8,212 nt of DNA. Source: Actinomycetales bacterium. Its GTDB lineage: Bacteria > Actinomycetota > Actinomycetes > Actinomycetales > Dermatophilaceae. The notes below the pieces were generated by a model. That model did not search any database. It was given only the letters and a program-made list of their open reading frames with translations, and was not told where the DNA came from. Shown one piece after another: positions 1-4,415 of the stretch; the first letter of the stretch is position 1, and every line of letters starts with the position of its first letter. Location of the stretch: NCBI GenBank assembly GCA_016710645.1, contig JADJVI010000030.1, positions 1 through 8,212 on the forward strand, read 5' to 3'. The position numbers were made by a program, and so were the translations under genes.

Positions 1-152
1 GGGTGGGACCCGGCGATCCAGCGGCGCACCGTGCGCTCTTCGACCCGCAGCAGCCGTGCAGCCGCCCGCTGATCCAGGCCGAGGGATTCGGTCAGCGAGC
101 GGAACTCCGCGGCCGTCATGGCCGCGGAGTGCGCGGTGTGGGTTGCGTTCAC
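1..152 (-). CDS. Helix-turn-helix DNA-binding protein, N-terminal part (cut by the window edge)
   Basis: Reading down from a GTG at 152-150 gives about 50 residues before the window edge, including MTAAEFRSLTESLGL, DQRAAARLLRV and EERTVRRWIAGSH. The pattern (helix, AAARLL, turn, RTVRRWIAG) is a compact helix-turn-helix of the kind found in phage and mobile-element regulators. The GTG overlaps the stop of the upstream gene as GTGA, which suggests translational coupling. An in-frame ATG at 119-117 is an alternative start, and neither has a clear Shine-Dalgarno sequence. It is the last visible gene transcribed from the promoter near 372-400. It may bind one of the palindromes in this region, but that is inference. 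The C-terminal part lies outside the window, so size and exact family are unknown. Confidence 0.7.
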   Translation of the reverse strand, partial: MNATHTAHSAAMTAAEFRSLTESLGLDQRAAARLLRVEERTVRRWIAGSH

Positions 153-316
153 TCGGCGCTCAAGTCGGCCTGGATGGCAAGGGCCTCGCGCATCTCGGTT
201 TCGGTCGCTTCGTCGATCTCGGCGTTCTCGTCGTAGTCGGTGCCGAGGGCGAAGAAGGCGGCGATCTCGTAGGGCTGCGCGTTGTACTCGCGGGCGATGG
301 TGGCGATGGTGGCCAT
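149..316 (-). CDS. Small 55-residue protein, mobile-element type, unknown function
   Basis: The ORF begins MATIATIAREYNAQPYEIAA and ends in an acidic helical tail (NAEIDEATETEMREALAIQ). The ATG at 316-314 follows a good Shine-Dalgarno (GGAAGGGGAG) about 5 nt upstream, so I prefer it to the longer in-frame GTG start at 463, whose N-terminal part looks like translated leader. The N-terminal half (IAREYNxxPYEIAAFFALG) resembles the short helical module at the N-terminus of IF2-like proteins and is seen in small actinobacterial prophage/ICE proteins; this is a pattern resemblance only. It is the first gene behind the 372-400 promoter, with a leader of about 50 nt, and overlaps the next gene by GTGA. 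Function unknown. Confidence 0.75.
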   Translation of the reverse strand: MATIATIAREYNAQPYEIAAFFALGTDYDENAEIDEATETEMREALAIQADLSAE

Positions 317-371
317 TTCGGCTCCCCTTCCGGGTCTAGGTCTGGGCCTCTTGCCCTGTCCTGATAGCTCT

Positions 372-400
372 ATTCTATGTCCTACGGTAGGACACCGCAA
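372..400 (-). promoter_or_regulatory. Promoter P1 with a palindromic operator filling the spacer
   Basis: On the minus strand there is TTGCGG (-35, 400-395), then exactly 17 nt, then TAGAAT (-10, 377-372). The 17-nt spacer is itself a perfect inverted repeat, TGTCCTACCGTAGGACA (394-378; 8-bp arms around one central base). A protein bound there would block RNA polymerase, so this reads as a repressible promoter for the genes at 316 and 152. Predicted transcription start is around 365. Confidence 0.75.
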
Positions 401-419
401 GTCCTGTGAGAGGGAATCC

Positions 420-437
420 GTGTGACCCTCGTCACAC
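420..437. promoter_or_regulatory. Inverted repeat GTGTGAC-N4-GTCACAC, Crp-like
   Basis: A perfect 7-bp inverted repeat sits between the stop of the gene at 445-679 and promoter P1. Its core TGTGA-N6-TCACA matches the classic Crp/GlxR half-site arrangement. The inner 14 bp (GTGACCCTCGTCAC, 422-435) recurs at 1459-1472 next to promoter P2. It could be a regulator site for P1, or a weak hairpin terminator for the upstream operon; there is no U tract, so I favour regulation. Confidence 0.45.
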
Positions 438-444
438 TCCTGAG

Positions 445-679
445 TCAGTCCTTGCCCAGCCACCGGTCATATGCCTCCGCGACAAGATCGGCGTCGGTCT
501 TCCGGATCTTGACCGGCCAGATGTGGCTCGGCCACAGCGTGCCCTCCGTGCCGATTTCGTCGCCTACCCGCCAGGGTGGTGGTGTCCACCAGGAGGTAGT
601 TCCCGCCTGCGCTGCCGTCGAGACGATTACACTCCCGCGCGATCTCACGGAGGGTCTTCTGCGTCGGGCGAGTACTCAT
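445..679 (-). CDS. Small protein of about 78 residues, unknown function, with a frameshift
   Basis: The ATG at 679-677 overlaps the stop of the preceding helix-turn-helix gene as ATGA and follows a GAAGGAG Shine-Dalgarno. The first part reads MSTRPTQKTLREIARE and GGNYLLVDTTTL. Near 570-580 the sense moves to another frame, which continues RVGDEIGTEGTLWPSHIW, PVKIRKTDADLVAEAYD and RWLGKD to a TGA at 447-445. The composite is a small Trp-containing protein (DEIGTEGTLWPSHIWPVKI) of a kind I do not recognise. The operon position suggests an accessory role in the mobile element. The frameshift may be a sequencing error, because both halves look like normal coding sequence. No function is proposed. 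Confidence 0.55.
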
Positions 680-908
680 GATCCGTCTCCTTCTTCGCGG
701 CCCCGCTTGCCCCATCGTCCGGACCCGGGCCGGTTGTCCTGCCATTCGTCGATCTGCTCCCGCGTCCACGTCGGGTGCGGCCGATCATGGTCGGCTCCGG
801 GAGTCGACCATCCAGACGGTAGTCCTGCACCGTCCTGACGGATAGACCCAGGCGCTGCGCGACCTGCGGCACCGTGAGGCGGTCCTTGCCGTTGCTCTCG
901 GGCGCATC
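676..908 (-). CDS. Excisionase/MerR-like helix-turn-helix protein with a frameshift
   Basis: The segment reads DRLTVPQVAQRLGLSVRTV, QDYRLDGRLPEPTMIGR, then after a one-base shift near 776-781, TWTREQIDEWQDNRPG and GRWGKRGREEGDGS to a TGA at 678-676. This is the usual layout of MerR/Xis-like winged helix-turn-helix proteins in actinobacterial integrated elements: HTH, then DGRLPEP, then a wing ending in a W-x-x-x-x-I-D-x-W-Q helix. They act as excision factors or as repressors. The N-terminus is uncertain. The reading frame joins that of the upstream gene through another apparent indel near 902-912, so this could be a separate protein or the C-terminal domain of a fusion. It ends with an ATGA overlap into the next gene. 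It is a reasonable candidate to bind the P1/P2 palindromes, but this is inference. Confidence 0.6.
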
Positions 909-1345
909 GCCCGGAATGCCTCGGCGGCGTCCTCCGTAGAGGAGACGAGGTCGGCGAACCTCTCGTGCCGCCGGACCGCGGCAATATTCATCGCCATCCT
1001 GACGATGGCATCGATCTGCCGGGGGACCCGGTGGCCCCCGTAGATCAGCGCGGCCTCGCTGTAGATCAGCGCGGCCGCGCGCACGGCGTCTACGAGGGCC
1101 TCGACCCCACGGTCGTACAGATCCCGCCATTCGGCCGGGGTGGAAGGGGGCACGGGCTCCGCGGCCCATGCCGCTCGGGCGCGCGTCTCCGCCTCCCGCA
1201 GGGCACGCCGCATCGGGTCGGCCCTGCGGCCGTCGAGGTCGGTCACCGGGATGGTGCGCAGGTCGGTCTCGATGCCCGCGAGGTCGCACCAGTCGGCAGT
1301 GATCTGCTTGATGAGCACCCGCATAGGGAGGAGGTTGCTGCTCAT
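785..1345 (-). CDS. Helical protein of unknown function, first full-size gene of the P2 operon
   Basis: The ATG at 1345-1343 overlaps the stop of a 13-codon ORF as ATGA. The credible part runs about 146 residues, from MSSNLLPMRVLIKQITADW through RRALREAETRARAAWAAE and EWRDLYDRGVEALVDAVRA to ADLVSSTEDAAEAFRAM. It is mostly amphipathic helix with no signal peptide or membrane segment. Residues near the middle contain a tandem 7-residue repeat (AALIYSE, AALIYGG) from a 21-bp DNA duplication. After about 908 the open frame becomes Arg/Ser-rich and implausible down to its stop at 785, while the helix-turn-helix of the neighbouring entry appears in another frame. One base missing near 902-912 would therefore fuse the two. 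I do not recognise the family. Confidence 0.5.
   Translation of the reverse strand: MSSNLLPMRVLIKQITADWCDLAGIETDLRTIPVTDLDGRRADPMRRALREAETRARAAWAAEPVPPSTPAEWRDLYDRGVEALVDAVRAAALIYSEAALIYGGHRVPRQIDAIVRMAMNIAAVRRHERFADLVSSTEDAAEAFRAMRPRATARTASRCRRSRSAWVYPSGRCRTTVWMVDSRSRP
1040..1076. repeat. Two direct copies of GTAGATCAGCGCGGCC, 21-bp period
   Basis: The identical 16-mer lies at 1040-1055 and 1061-1076, inside the helical-protein gene. The period is a multiple of three, so the product is an in-frame 7-residue duplication (AALIYSE then AALIYGG). It looks like a simple slippage duplication. Confidence 0.85.
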
Positions 1346-1383
1346 TCGTCAGCCTCGATCTCGTAGTCCGCGCACTTCGTCAT
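1342..1383 (-). CDS. 13-residue mini-ORF, possible leader peptide
   Basis: ATG at 1383-1381 opens a 13-codon frame, MTKCADYEIEADE, ending at a TGA (1344-1342) that overlaps the next ATG as ATGA. A purine-rich Shine-Dalgarno (GAGAGAGG) lies about 5 nt upstream, and it is the first start codon after promoter P2. The start, spacing and stop overlap look like a real coupled translation unit and would feed ribosomes to the downstream gene. No function is known. It could also be only a coupling device. Confidence 0.45.
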   Translation of the reverse strand: MTKCADYEIEADE

Positions 1384-1426
1384 CGCTGCCTCTCTCGGGC
1401 CGGTCCGTCCTGCCCTCCTGAGGACT

Positions 1427-1456
1427 ACACTACCGTATCCGATACGGTAGTGTCAA
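1427..1456 (-). promoter_or_regulatory. Promoter P2 overlapped by a 27-bp perfect palindrome
   Basis: On the minus strand TTGACA (-35, 1456-1451) is followed by an 18-nt spacer and TAGTGT (-10, 1432-1427). A perfect palindrome with 13-bp arms (ACACTACCGTATC at 1427-1439, GATACGGTAGTGT at 1441-1453, one central base) covers the -10, the spacer and half of the -35. This is a near-consensus promoter under an obvious operator. It drives the leftward operon from the mini-ORF at 1383. The arms contain CTACCGTA, the same 8-mer that forms the core of the P1 operator. Confidence 0.8.
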
Positions 1457-1458
1457 CA

Positions 1459-1472
1459 GTGACCCTCGTCAC
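1459..1472. promoter_or_regulatory. Second copy of GTGACCCTCGTCAC, just upstream of P2
   Basis: This 14-mer is identical to 422-435. It starts 3 bp upstream of the P2 -35 box, where an activator or upstream element would sit. It is itself an inverted repeat (GTGAC-CCTC-GTCAC). Confidence 0.5.
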
Positions 1473-1564
1473 CCTCCCACTAGTGCAACTCTGGCCCCAC
1501 TCTGCGGGGCGTACGCCGTCGCGCGAGGGCTGGCCGTGGTCAGGGCGGGTGACTGACCCGAGCT

Positions 1565-1586
1565 TAGGGCACACCATAGGGCACAC
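1565..1586. repeat. Tandem TAGGGCACAC repeat, candidate integrase arm-type sites
   Basis: TAGGGCACAC occurs at 1565-1574 and 1577-1586, separated by CA (12-bp period). Tyrosine integrases bind short direct repeats flanking a tRNA-based core site. Given the adjacent tRNA-Thr 3' end and the mobile-type genes to the left, that is the favoured reading. No integrase gene is visible, so this remains inference. Confidence 0.4.
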
Positions 1587-1622
1587 TTAGGAGTGCTGGG
1601 CAGGTGCCGGAGTGACATCCTG

Positions 1623-1637
1623 CGCTCTGAGAGAGCG
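1623..1637 (-). terminator. Hairpin downstream of tRNA-Thr, possible terminator
   Basis: CGCTCT (1623-1628) and AGAGCG (1632-1637) form a 6-bp stem with a 3-nt loop, 11 nt beyond the tRNA 3' end. There is no U tract, so termination is uncertain; it could also be part of the attachment region. Confidence 0.3.
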
Positions 1638-1647
1638 TGATTCGCGG

Positions 1648-1720
1648 AGCCGACGGGGGGACTCGAACCCCCAACCCCCTGTTTACAAGACAGGTGCGCT
1701 GCCAATTGCGCCACGCCGGC
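1648..1720 (-). tRNA. tRNA-Thr, anticodon UGU
   Basis: The minus strand folds into a standard cloverleaf: acceptor GCCGGCG/CGTCGGC with one G-U pair, D arm GCGC-AATTGGCA-GCGC, anticodon arm CCTGT-CTTGTAA-ACAGG, variable GGGTT, and T arm GGGGG-TTCGAGT-CCCCC. The loop CTTGTAA gives anticodon TGT, reading ACA (Thr). U73 is the discriminator, followed by CCG, so the terminal A of CCA is not encoded. It lies 54 bp from and divergent to the LysE-type gene. Its 3' end faces the mobile-type genes, the usual orientation for integration into a tRNA gene. Confidence 0.95.
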
Positions 1721-1774
1721 ACACCCGCCGGAACGGGCCGCACAAGCCTACCCGGGCACGGCATACTCGCCGTC

Positions 1775-2423
1775 ATGCCCAGCGCCGGTCACCTCCTGGC
1801 CTTCCTCGCCGCCGCCGCAATCATCGTCGCGATCCCCGGCCCGAGCCTGCTGTTCACCATCGGCCGCGCGCTAACCGTGGGCCGCCGCGACGCCCTGCTC
1901 ACCGTCGCCGGCAACGCCGTCGGCCTGTTCGTCCAGAGCGTGCTGGTCGCGGTCGGCTTGGGCGCGGTCCTCGCGGCCTCGGCCACGGCATACACGGCCG
2001 TCAAACTCCTCGGCGCCGCCTACCTCGTCTACCTCGGCGTCCAGGCGATTCGCCACCGCGCCGACCTCGCCACCGCGCTGCGCACCACCGAGACGGCCGG
2101 GTATGCCGTGCCCGTCACCCCTCACTGCGCGCCTCGGGCAGGACTCATGGTCGGGCTGACCAACCCCAAGACGCTGGTGTTCCTGTCGTCGCTCTTGCTC
2201 ATTCGTCGACCCGACAGGACCGGCGAGTCTGCAAATGGTCACGCTCGGAACGCTTTTCGCAGTCCTGGCGGCAATCGGCGACTCGATCTGGGCGCTCGGT
2301 GCCGGCACGGCTCGCGACTGGTTCGCCCGATCGCCGCAGCGTTTGGGAACGGTCGGCGCTGCTGGCGGCTCGCTGATGATTGCCCTGGGGGTCGCCGCCG
2401 CGTTGACCGGTCGCACCGACTAG
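1775..2423 (+). pseudogene. LysE/RhtB-family amino-acid exporter, frameshifted
   Basis: From ATG 1775 the protein begins HLLAFLAAAAIIVAIPGPSL, with the family's PGP motif in the first membrane helix. It continues through GRRDALLTVAGNAVG, KLLGAAYLVYLG and GLTNPKTLVFLSS (the conserved NPK). About 140 residues in, near 2195-2203, the sense jumps to the next frame, which reads FVDPTG, MVTLGTLFAVLAAIGDSIWA and GGSLMIALGVAAALTGRTD to TAG at 2423. Restoring about two bases at the family's LPQFV motif gives roughly 216 residues and six membrane helices, the normal size. LysE/RhtB proteins export amino acids or derivatives; the substrate cannot be told. As written the gene would not give a full exporter. 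Either the break is real or it is an indel error. No Shine-Dalgarno is present; a CATACT 7 nt before the ATG may be the -10 of a leaderless transcript. Confidence 0.8.
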
Positions 2424-2472
2424 GGACCGCTGCTTTGGCCACAAGATCTCCTGAAATAGGGGCTCCTACCTC

Positions 2473-2502
2473 TTGTGCTAGAACACCTGTACGTCATACA
2501 CT
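2473..2502 (+). promoter_or_regulatory. Leaderless promoter with a LexA-like site in the spacer
   Basis: TTGTGC (2473-2478), an 18-nt spacer and TACACT (2497-2502) place the transcription start at about the A of ATG 2509, and there is no Shine-Dalgarno. In the spacer, GAACACCTGTAC (2481-2492) differs by one base from the actinobacterial SOS-box core GAAC-N4-GTTC. A wider inverted repeat, TAGAACA (2479-2485) and TGTTCTA (2503-2509), brackets the -10. LexA boxes upstream of 13E12-type genes are known in mycobacteria, which supports the reading, but the site is imperfect. Confidence 0.5.
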
Positions 2503-2508
2503 TGTTCT

Positions 2509-3612
2509 ATGACGACGCTCGCTCTCGACCCGCAACCACTCGGCGGTATGCCGTGTGGTGGTCGGTGGGAGGGCCGTGGCGCGGCAGCGAAGCCGGCGGT
2601 GGTGGGGGTTTCGACCACGGTGGTGCATGCGACCTGCGATCAGATCCTGGCCCGACTGTCGTCTCCTGAAGCCGGTGTGGTCGTGTCGAGCGTGGACGTG
2701 CAGGAAGTGGATCGGCTCGCTCGTCGGGTGGAGGCGGTGCGGTTGGCGTTGGTCGCTGCTGCGGATCGGCAGCAGGTTCATCGTCGGTGTGGGCATTCGT
2801 CGACGTCGGCGTGGGTGGCTAGCGCGACGCGTTCTGGGGGTGCTGCGGCGGCTCGGGATGTGGCGTTGGCGACGGCGTTGGCTGATGGGTTGGACCGCAC
2901 CCGGGTGGCGTTCGAGGCTGGTGAGGTCTCTCGCTCGAACGCGGGGATCATCGCCAGGACCATGGGCAAGTTGCCCGAGACGATCACGGTGGTGGATCGG
3001 GAGCGGGTCGAGTCGGCGTTGGTGCGGGATGCTCGCCGGTTGGACCCGGGCCGGTTGGATCGGGCGGCCAGGATGGCGTTGGCTGCGGCGGAGAAGACGG
3101 CGGCTGAGGTGGCCGATCATGTCGAGGCGCAGTTGGTGGATGAGGAGCGTCGGGCCTACCGGTTGGCGACGGTGACCATGCAGGACTTGGGCGATGGGAC
3201 GACGAAGTTGGCGGCGACGTTGCCGACGCCGGCAGCGAAGGCGCTGGGCAAGGTGTTGCAGACGATGACCGCGCCCCGACGCGACCACCTCCGGAAAGCT
3301 GCCGAGGCCGCGTTGGCGGACGGGCAAGCCCCTGCCGGGTGCCTGGACGACGGCTCGGTCGCTGCTGACTTGTTGAGCGCCACGGGCACGCACGAGCACC
3401 CGGCGTTCGGTGCCGGTTCGCATGGCACGTCTGGCACTGGTGCCCACCCGCAGTTCGGCGCCGGCGTGAGGGGCACGGCCAGGGCGAAGGGGGCAGGCAC
3501 CGACAGCCGGGCGCCGTCCGGCCGCGATGCCTGCCAGGGCCGGGACATCGTGAGGGTCGGAACGCGGACTGGGCCGACATTGACTGGGCCCACCGTCGTG
3601 GCCGGGCGTTGA
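2509..3612 (+). CDS. DUF222 domain protein, N-terminal part of a split HNH endonuclease-family gene
   Basis: This 367-codon frame contains the alpha-helical DUF222 region typical of actinobacterial 13E12-type proteins: VDVQEVDRLARRVEAVRLAL, ATALADGLDRTRVAFEAGEV, RRLDPGRLDRAARMALAAAE and RLATVTMQDLGDGTTKLAAT. It runs into a low-complexity linker (HPAFGAGSHG, HPQFGAGVRG). Past about 3550 the frame becomes unlike the family, while the expected continuation (GRNADWADIDWAHRRGRAL) appears one frame over. A single missing base around 3545-3556 therefore separates it from the HNH half at 3609. The start is ATG 2509, 6 nt after the -10. Leucine codons from about 2700 to 3270 are almost all TTG, unlike the CTG/CTC-rich neighbours, which suggests separate ancestry. 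The family's exact role is not established. Confidence 0.75.
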   Translation: MTTLALDPQPLGGMPCGGRWEGRGAAAKPAVVGVSTTVVHATCDQILARLSSPEAGVVVSSVDVQEVDRLARRVEAVRLALVAAADRQQVHRRCGHSSTSAWVASATRSGGAAAARDVALATALADGLDRTRVAFEAGEVSRSNAGIIARTMGKLPETITVVDRERVESALVRDARRLDPGRLDRAARMALAAAEKTAAEVADHVEAQLVDEERRAYRLATVTMQDLGDGTTKLAATLPTPAAKALGKVLQTMTAPRRDHLRKAAEAALADGQAPAGCLDDGSVAADLLSATGTHEHPAFGAGSHGTSGTGAHPQFGAGVRGTARAKGAGTDSRAPSGRDACQGRDIVRVGTRTGPTLTGPTVVAGR

Positions 3613-4184
3613 CCGAGTTGATCGAGCACCTGGACACCGAGAAGCTGACCGGGAAGGTCGCCTCCACCGTCATCGTCACGATGACCGCCGAGCAAGTGAT
3701 GGGCGCCGCGAAAGCAGCCCAACTCCAGCAGGCGATCCACGAGGCGACCGGGACGCTCATCGACATGGCTCCGAGTTCCGGGGCAGCGACCACCGACACC
3801 GGACAGTTGATCTCCGCGAGTGCCGCGAGGCGGATCGCCTGCAATGCCGGGATCTTGCCGGTGGTGTTGGGTGGACCCGGACATGTCCTGGATGTCGGTA
3901 GACAGGAACGGTTCTTCACCGAGCACCAACGCACCGCCCTGGCGACCATCTACGAAACCTGCGCCGCGCAAGATTGCGACCGACCGTATGCGTGGTCCGA
4001 GTTGCATCACGAGGACCCGTGGTCCAAAGGCGGGTTGACCGATCTCGACCGCGCCATCCCACTGTGCGGTTTCCACCACCGCAAGATGCACGACCCCGGC
4101 TACCACCACGAGATCACCCGAGATGCCCAGGCACACGGAAACGGCGCGGGGGCGAAGACCGTCCACTTCACCCTGCGGGCATAG
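3609..4184 (+). CDS. HNH endonuclease domain, C-terminal part of the split DUF222 gene
   Basis: The 191-codon frame holds the rest of DUF222 (LTGKVASTVIVTMTAEQVM; SAARRIACNAGILPVVLGG) and then an HNH module: Cys118-x4-Cys123, His133-His134 (SELHHEDPWSKGG), Cys153-x2-His156-His157 and His161. This CX4C/HH/CX2HH layout is the zinc-supported beta-beta-alpha metal fold that cuts DNA, and all key residues are present. The frame stays open well upstream of 3609 (DWADIDWAHRRGRAL before the TTG at 3609), so 3609 is only the first possible start codon and not a convincing natural start. The natural gene is most likely 2509-4184 as one protein of about 558 residues. As written, the DNA-cutting domain would be produced only by frameshifting or re-initiation. 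The stop is TAG at 4182-4184. Confidence 0.75.
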   Translation: MTELIEHLDTEKLTGKVASTVIVTMTAEQVMGAAKAAQLQQAIHEATGTLIDMAPSSGAATTDTGQLISASAARRIACNAGILPVVLGGPGHVLDVGRQERFFTEHQRTALATIYETCAAQDCDRPYAWSELHHEDPWSKGGLTDLDRAIPLCGFHHRKMHDPGYHHEITRDAQAHGNGAGAKTVHFTLRA

Positions 4185-4239
4185 CGCCGCCGCGCGTCCT
4201 CGTCATCAAACTCGCTGACCGGCCGGACAGCGCTGCGTC

Positions 4240-4270
4240 GGGGGCGAAGACTGCCAACTTCCAGCTGCGC
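4240..4270 (+). repeat. Echo of the HNH gene's 3' end, possible paralogue remnant
   Basis: GGGGGCGAAGAC at 4240-4251 repeats 4148-4159, and the following bases remain similar (about 24 of 30 match). Read in its own frame it encodes GAKTANFQLR, against GAKTVHFTLR at the end of the HNH protein, and continues to a TAG at 4313-4315. It looks like the tail of a second DUF222/HNH copy, or an older C-terminus of the same gene. The rest of 4185-4310 shows no recognisable gene. Confidence 0.4.
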
Positions 4271-4310
4271 ACCGAGCCACCCACGGGCGAAGCCTGGCCA
4301 CCCGGCTCCG

Positions 4311-4350
4311 GCTAGGCAGAACGTGCCCGTTGGCGCACTCCTTGCCTAGC
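4311..4350. terminator. Large inverted repeat between convergent genes, probable two-way terminator
   Basis: GCTAGGCA (4311-4318) and TGCCTAGC (4343-4350) are perfect 8-bp arms around a 24-nt loop, which itself holds a small GTGC/GCAC stem (4323-4326, 4335-4338). It lies between the ends of the plus-strand HNH gene and the minus-strand kinase gene, where a shared terminator is expected. There is no U tract on either strand. Confidence 0.4.
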
Positions 4351-4369
4351 GGCCAATCGACACTCGCTT

Positions 4370-4415
4370 CACCGCCGGTCAGCACCTCGCCTCACCGCCG
4401 GTCAGCACCTCGCCT
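4370..4415. repeat. Two exact copies of a 23-bp unit ending in the kinase stop codon
   Basis: The 23-mer CACCGCCGGTCAG followed by CACCTCGCCT occurs at 4370-4392 and 4393-4415. Diverged versions flank it (4348-4369 and from 4416), and GCCTAGCGGCC recurs at 4345-4355 and 4413-4423. The array runs across the TAG of the kinase gene, so it probably arose by slippage from the gene's 3' end. Confidence 0.8.

Noticed and set aside
149..463. Longer 104-residue version of the 55-residue protein
   Set aside because: The extra 49 residues read through promoter P1 and its leader; the ATG at 316 has the good Shine-Dalgarno.
1488..1508. GGCCCC/GGGGC hairpin as a terminator
   Set aside because: The stem is short and GC-only, there is no U tract, and it lies upstream of P2 where no gene needs ending; chance is likely at this GC content.
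1469..1714. Open frame on the minus strand running out of the tRNA (81 codons)
   Set aside because: It begins inside tRNA-Thr and reads the attachment region; the protein has no family features and the tRNA explains the conserved part.
2195..2240. Programmed frameshift in the LysE-type gene
   Set aside because: No slippery heptamer or downstream structure is evident, and similar indels occur in several unrelated genes here, so error or decay is more likely.
2984..4166. Long open frames opposite the DUF222/HNH gene
   Set aside because: They are antisense shadows caused by high GC and carry no plausible protein pattern, while the sense strand has clear DUF222 and HNH motifs.
4370..4415. CRISPR array
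   Set aside because: Units are directly abutting 23-mers without spacers, only two exact copies, and no cas genes are near.
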